Shown here: piece after piece, positions 61,011 through 64,000 of the stretch
Numbering within the stretch: the stretch's first letter is position 1
Layout of the letters: every line of letters starts with the position of its first letter
DNA from: Paenalcaligenes sp052103955
Lineage (GTDB): Bacteria > Pseudomonadota > Gammaproteobacteria > Burkholderiales > Burkholderiaceae_B
Assembly (NCBI GenBank): GCA_052103955.1
Contig: JBQELO010000002.1
Span: 1-64,000 of the forward strand
Direction: 5' to 3'
DNA: 64,000 nucleotides
Position numbers and translations under genes: made by a program
Notes under the pieces: model-generated
Databases searched by the model: none
Told to the model about the DNA's origin: nothing
Seen by the model: the letters and a program-made list of their open reading frames with translations, nothing else

Positions 61011-61555
61011 TGTAATGAGCCCCATCGCGATGTCGCAGGTTCAGCGTTCGCCCAACGCCATACCTCGCCATCTTGGCAGATCGTACTGACATAAAAAGCT
61101 TGCTCGCGCTCCGGGTCGTCCGCCTCTACTGAGACAACGGAAAACACCACTTCTTTGCATTGCAGCCCTACACCGCCCATCAACCTACTGACCGTTACTT
61201 GGCCGTAAGCATCTTCTTCTATGGGGATTTTATGGCTGACCTGCCACTCGGCTACATCACCTACTTGCAAGCTGCTGGCTGCCAGTGCAATGGCATCTTG
61301 CTCTTCAGCGCGGGTAGTGCGTTGCAGGTATTGCACCCCAGCACGGGTGGCCGCTTGCACACCTAGACCTATACCCGTGGCTACCGCAGCGTTATCGGTG
61401 ATTTGGTCAGCAATAGCTACCCCGGCTATACCGGCGGCTGCACCACTTCCTTCGGTCAGCATCGAGCCGCACCCAGACAGCAGCCACCCGGCTAGAACTA
61501 GCCATAGGGCACGTGTAGTACGACGTGTTACGCAGGCTCCGTGTCTCCAGCGCAT
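61007..61555 (-). CDS. Lipoprotein, tandem paralogue 1
   Basis: Protein of 182 residues, function unknown. After a basic N-terminus the signal TRALWLVLAGWLLSGC has a lipobox with the lipidated Cys near residue 29. A Gly/Ala-rich, partly hydrophobic region (GSGAAAGIAGVAIADQITDNAAVATGIGLGVQAATRAGV) precedes a globular part with VAEWQVSHKIPI and CKEVVFSV. Two Cys (CKE and ICQ) are shared with its paralogue downstream and may form a disulphide. The starting Met may be one of several; this one begins just inside the operon's leader. Confidence 0.78.
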   Translation of the reverse strand: MRWRHGACVTRRTTRALWLVLAGWLLSGCGSMLTEGSGAAAGIAGVAIADQITDNAAVATGIGLGVQAATRAGVQYLQRTTRAEEQDAIALAASSLQVGDVAEWQVSHKIPIEEDAYGQVTVSRLMGGVGLQCKEVVFSVVSVEADDPEREQAFYVSTICQDGEVWRWANAEPATSRWGSLQ

Positions 61556-61640
61556 AACAGTTTTTCCACCTCGGGCAACAAATTAACCACCCGAGTGTAA
61601 CGGACACGTTCTGAGTATGCGGTAAAAGAAAGTAAAGCTT

Positions 61641-61663
61641 TTAAAAGAGGCGCACTATGCGCC
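61641..61663 (-). terminator. Hairpin after the K+-channel-like gene
   Basis: On the minus strand GGCGCA/TGCGCC with a three-base loop, followed by TCTTTT; directly past the channel gene stop at 61669. A short but plausible intrinsic terminator. Confidence 0.6.
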
Positions 61664-61668
61664 CCTAA

Positions 61669-62388
61669 TTAATTATCCTGCTGTGCCACAGGCGCTTTTT
61701 CATCAGCCTGATTCAAGCGCTGAATGACTGAGGTGATATAGACGGTGAAAATGGGAAAAGTCGTCATCCCAATTACCGCTAAGGTAGTGGCAGAGACTTT
61801 GCCTATAGGCGTTTGCGCAATGATATCTGAGCCCACCGTTGTCACCATCATGGCAGCCCACCATAAGACATCGTAATAATCTTTCACCTGCTTATTCACA
61901 CCCACTTCAAAAATATAAAAAATCAGTGTTTGCGAATAAATCAGCGAGAAGAAAATCACAATATACGAAATGAACAAACTGGTAATGCTGTTGCGCACCA
62001 CAATACGCGTCAACACCACCAGTGCGGCCCCCCCGCGTAGAACGGGTACAAAGCGCAGCAAATACGTCACTTCATGCGAGAAATCTATAGAGAAATACTC
62101 GAAAATATACAGGTACGGAATAGAAAGGAAGATCACTACAAAATAGCGCCAGAAGAACCGTCGTCTATTTTTTGCCAACAAAAACAAGACCAGAAAATCC
62201 AGTAAGAAATACCCGCAAATCCAAAACTGTATGGTGAGATAGATAGAGCGACCTTGGGATAACTCCCCTTCAAAGGTCTCCAAAGAAATACAGATAATCA
62301 ATACGATGGTCAAAATGATAGTGACCACATTTAAGGCCTTCTCTACATCACTTTGCCAATTTCTTTTCTGATCGTTAATCGATGACAT
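61669..62388 (-). CDS. Potassium-channel-like membrane protein
   Basis: Ion-channel family protein of 239 residues. Six membrane segments are likely: four voltage-sensor-like helices (N-terminal TIILTIVLIICISLE; IQFWICGYFLLDFLVLFLLA; YFVVIFLSIPYLYIF; an S4-like RFVPVLRGGAALVVLTRIVVR with regular Arg), then S5, a pore loop and S6. The pore helix DVLWWAAMMVTTVGSDIIAQ has TVGSD where K+ channels usually have TVGYGD, so selectivity may differ, although this variant is seen in other bacterial channel relatives. No cytoplasmic RCK domain. Confidence 0.85.
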   Translation of the reverse strand: MSSINDQKRNWQSDVEKALNVVTIILTIVLIICISLETFEGELSQGRSIYLTIQFWICGYFLLDFLVLFLLAKNRRRFFWRYFVVIFLSIPYLYIFEYFSIDFSHEVTYLLRFVPVLRGGAALVVLTRIVVRNSITSLFISYIVIFFSLIYSQTLIFYIFEVGVNKQVKDYYDVLWWAAMMVTTVGSDIIAQTPIGKVSATTLAVIGMTTFPIFTVYITSVIQRLNQADEKAPVAQQDN

Positions 62389-62476
62389 GCAAACACCACA
62401 GTGGAATGAATTCAGCGGCTTTATACCGTACCCTTGTCCTTAGCTAGGGATTTCGCCAAGCATACACGACAAGTTC

Positions 62477-62506
62477 TAGACAGTGACACTTTCATCACCC
62501 TATACT
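62477..62506 (+). promoter_or_regulatory. Promoter of the ABC-F gene
   Basis: TAGACA (62477-62482) and TATACT (62501-62506) with an 18-base spacer, five of six matches each to consensus. It predicts a transcript start near 62513 and a leader of about 120 bases before the ABC-F ATG. Confidence 0.6.
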
Positions 62507-62540
62507 AAAACTTGTTATCCCCCATCGAGGTACTACGCCC

Positions 62541-62552
62541 ATGCGCCAGTAA
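62541..62552 (+). CDS. Putative three-codon leader ORF (MRQ)
   Basis: ATG CGC CAG TAA within the ABC-F leader, ten bases after GAGG. Its stop codon overlaps the left arm of the larger stem. Such mini-ORFs upstream of ABC-F and other ribosome-protection genes often sense stalled ribosomes. Nothing but position and ribosome site supports it. Confidence 0.35.
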   Translation: MRQ

Positions 62553-62618
62553 TGCCGCCGTTCACTTTCTGACGGCCTGTTTTCGCTCCCCCTACTTAGC
62601 GGGGAATGTACGGCATTA
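62550..62618 (+). promoter_or_regulatory. Leader with competing hairpins before the ABC-F gene (attenuator candidate)
   Basis: Structure A: GCCG-TCA (62557-62564, one bulge) pairs with TGACGGC (62570-62576) and is followed by CTGTTTT, resembling a short intrinsic terminator. Structure B: TAATGCCG (62550-62557) pairs with CGGCATTA (62611-62618). A CCCC/GGGG hairpin (about 62588-62605) lies between. A and B share base 62557 and B would enclose A. Together with the mini-ORF this looks like transcription attenuation, but folding was done only by eye. Confidence 0.45.
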
Positions 62619-62632
62619 TTACGGATTCGCGC

Positions 62633-64000
62633 ATGACACCTCCATATCTAGTACTGACAGGCTTGGGCTATAACTTGCCCGATGGCCGCACTCTTTTTTC
62701 CGATCTACACCTAAGCCTAGATTCTCTACGCACTGGCCTTATAGGCAAAAATGGCGTGGGTAAAAGTGTATTGGCTCGCATCATGGCGGGCGACATTTCC
62801 CCCACCTTTGGACAATGCCAGCGTATGGGCTCAGTACGCTACTTGCCACAACACATTGCCCTTTCAAGCACCACGACGGTGGCCTCGCTGTTAGGCATAG
62901 CGCATGTGCTCACTGCGCTAGAACACATAGAAGCTGGTAGCAGCGACAGCCACCACTTCGACACGCTGGCTGATCGCTGGGATATACGCCAACAACTGCA
63001 TAACGCGTTAGAAAGTGCCGGACTTGCACACTTACACGCCCACAGTTTGACACAACACCTTAGTGGTGGCGAATGCATGCGCCTTGCTTTAGCTGGTGCC
63101 ATGCTTAGCAATGCCGACCTACTGATTCTGGACGAACCCACCAATCATTTAGACCGCGACAGTCGACTCGCCCTACAACAGCAGTTACAGCACTGGCCCA
63201 ATGGTTTGCTAGTAATTAGCCACGATAGATCTCTACTGAACACCGTAGACCTGATTGTGGAACTTACTCCCAATGGACTGCATCGATATGGTGGTAACTA
63301 TGCGTTCTACAGCGAGCAAAAAACCATCGCTCAGGCGGCTGCCACACAAGCACTAGAGCACCTGCAACACACCCACAAGCAAGAAACCAAACGCCAGCAC
63401 ATGCTACAAGAGCGCCAAGCCAAGCGTCAGGCTAAAGGCAACAAGCAGGGTAAAGAAGCCAATCAAGCCAAAATTCTGCTGGATAGACAAAAAGAGCGCA
63501 GTGAAAGCTCTGCTGGCCGCATACACCAACAGCAAGCCGCACGACTGCAACAGGTGGGCCAACATTTACAGGCAGCGCAGCAGCAACTTACGCAAGAAAG
63601 CATCACCGCCATACATGCTGTGCACAGCAACACGGCCATCCAACAGCGATTGGTGGTACTCAACGACGTCATACTGCCGTATGGGAGTACGGCTTTACGC
63701 GCTATTGATTTCACCCTGTACGGACGCCAACGCGTAGCCGTCATCGGCCCAAACGGCTGTGGAAAATCTACCCTGCTCAAGGTGATTACTGGGCAAACAA
63801 CGCCAGTATCGGGAAGCAGCCACGTCACCGTACCCTTTGCCTATTTGGATCAGCAACTACACACGCTAGACCCACAACGCAACGTGCTAGAGCAACTACG
63901 CGACGCCGCCCCAAAAACGGCAGAAGGCACGCTACGCACACGGCTGGTGCATCTGGGTTTAGATAGCCAGCGTATAGTGTTACCCGCCGCGCAACTTAGC
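62633..64000 (+). CDS. ABC-F family ATPase, N-terminal 456 codons (3' end outside window)
   Basis: Soluble twin-ABC protein of the ABC-F class, which act on ribosomes rather than in transport. First domain: Walker A LIGKNGVGKSVLAR, signature LSGGECMRLALAGA, Walker B LLILDEPTNHLDRDSR, H-switch ISHDRS. A charged Arg/Lys/Gln-rich linker (about 230-310) is followed by the second Walker A VAVIGPNGCGKSTLLKVI. No membrane helices. The frame is open to the end of the window; full family members have 500-550 residues. It could be a housekeeping or an antibiotic-resistance ABC-F; the structured leader upstream hints at inducible expression. Confidence 0.9.
   Translation, partial: MTPPYLVLTGLGYNLPDGRTLFSDLHLSLDSLRTGLIGKNGVGKSVLARIMAGDISPTFGQCQRMGSVRYLPQHIALSSTTTVASLLGIAHVLTALEHIEAGSSDSHHFDTLADRWDIRQQLHNALESAGLAHLHAHSLTQHLSGGECMRLALAGAMLSNADLLILDEPTNHLDRDSRLALQQQLQHWPNGLLVISHDRSLLNTVDLIVELTPNGLHRYGGNYAFYSEQKTIAQAAATQALEHLQHTHKQETKRQHMLQERQAKRQAKGNKQGKEANQAKILLDRQKERSESSAGRIHQQQAARLQQVGQHLQAAQQQLTQESITAIHAVHSNTAIQQRLVVLNDVILPYGSTALRAIDFTLYGRQRVAVIGPNGCGKSTLLKVITGQTTPVSGSSHVTVPFAYLDQQLHTLDPQRNVLEQLRDAAPKTAEGTLRTRLVHLGLDSQRIVLPAAQLS

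Overview
The window looks like a chromosome segment of a betaproteobacterium of the order Burkholderiales, most likely family Alcaligenaceae. Base composition appears moderate, roughly half GC by eye. The lineage call rests on the block hemA-prfA-prmC-grxD-ubiX, a Bordetella-like F1Fo operon whose atpF starts with GTG, a betaproteobacterial-style phenylacetate locus with both PaaX and a TetR regulator, and tRNA/terminator style. The genus cannot be fixed from the sequence alone. Almost all of the window is densely coding, without insertion sequences, phage genes, CRISPR arrays or rRNA.

Layout. (1) 1-5157, plus strand: the end of a cytochrome bo3 quinol oxidase operon (cyoA truncated by the window edge, then cyoB, C, D, E) and a SCO1/SenC copper chaperone lipoprotein. 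It ends in a terminator and meets, through a 0.5 kb gap with a bidirectional terminator, (2) 5655-13058, minus strand: the complete atpIBEFHAGDC operon with a candidate sigma70 promoter near 13.2 kb. (3) 13332-18097: a GTG-started enoyl-CoA hydratase (minus) divergent from an M61 peptidase, a pteridine-reductase-like SDR, folB and ttcA (plus).

(4) 18111-39452: a very complete aerobic phenylacetate (paa) locus. On the minus strand, from upstream to downstream, are paaN, a liv-type ABC transporter (five genes), a fused enoyl-CoA hydratase/3-hydroxyacyl-CoA dehydrogenase, paaX, and then paaJ-A-B-C-D-E, an extra PaaA-like protein, paaZ and paaY. On the plus strand are paaG-paaI-paaK and a TetR regulator (PaaR-like). 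Together they encode activation (PaaK), epoxidation (PaaABCDE), isomerisation (PaaG), ring opening (PaaZ, maybe PaaN), beta-oxidation (fused protein, PaaJ), rescue thioesterases (PaaI, PaaY), putative uptake and two repressors. Two identical 14-bp near-palindromes sit at the two paa promoter regions and are the obvious candidate PaaR operators.

(5) 39462-43654, minus strand: ubiX, grxD, prmC, prfA, hemA; then tRNA-Phe(GAA) with its own promoter and terminator. (6) 44157-50582: a GDSL-esterase autotransporter, an AT-rich gap, an 82-residue orphan protein, a ClC channel/antiporter, and a Fur-box-controlled TonB-dependent siderophore receptor. (7) 50628-59917: a LysR regulator divergent from a nine-gene operon: a Pot-type ABC transporter (four genes), a DadA-like FAD oxidoreductase, a three-subunit opine-oxidase/HcnABC-like dehydrogenase, and a RidA imine deaminase. 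It reads as a catabolic unit for an imported opine or N-substituted amino acid. (8) 60055-64000: free-methionine-sulfoxide reductase, two tandem paralogous lipoproteins, a K+-channel-like protein with a TVGSD filter, and the first 456 codons of an ABC-F ATPase preceded by a leader with a mini-ORF and competing hairpins.

The best candidates for something new are the extra PaaA-like protein with a substituted iron-ligand motif, the ABC-F leader that looks like an attenuator, the opine-oxidase-like operon of unknown substrate, and the perfect 17-bp inverted repeat in front of paaR.
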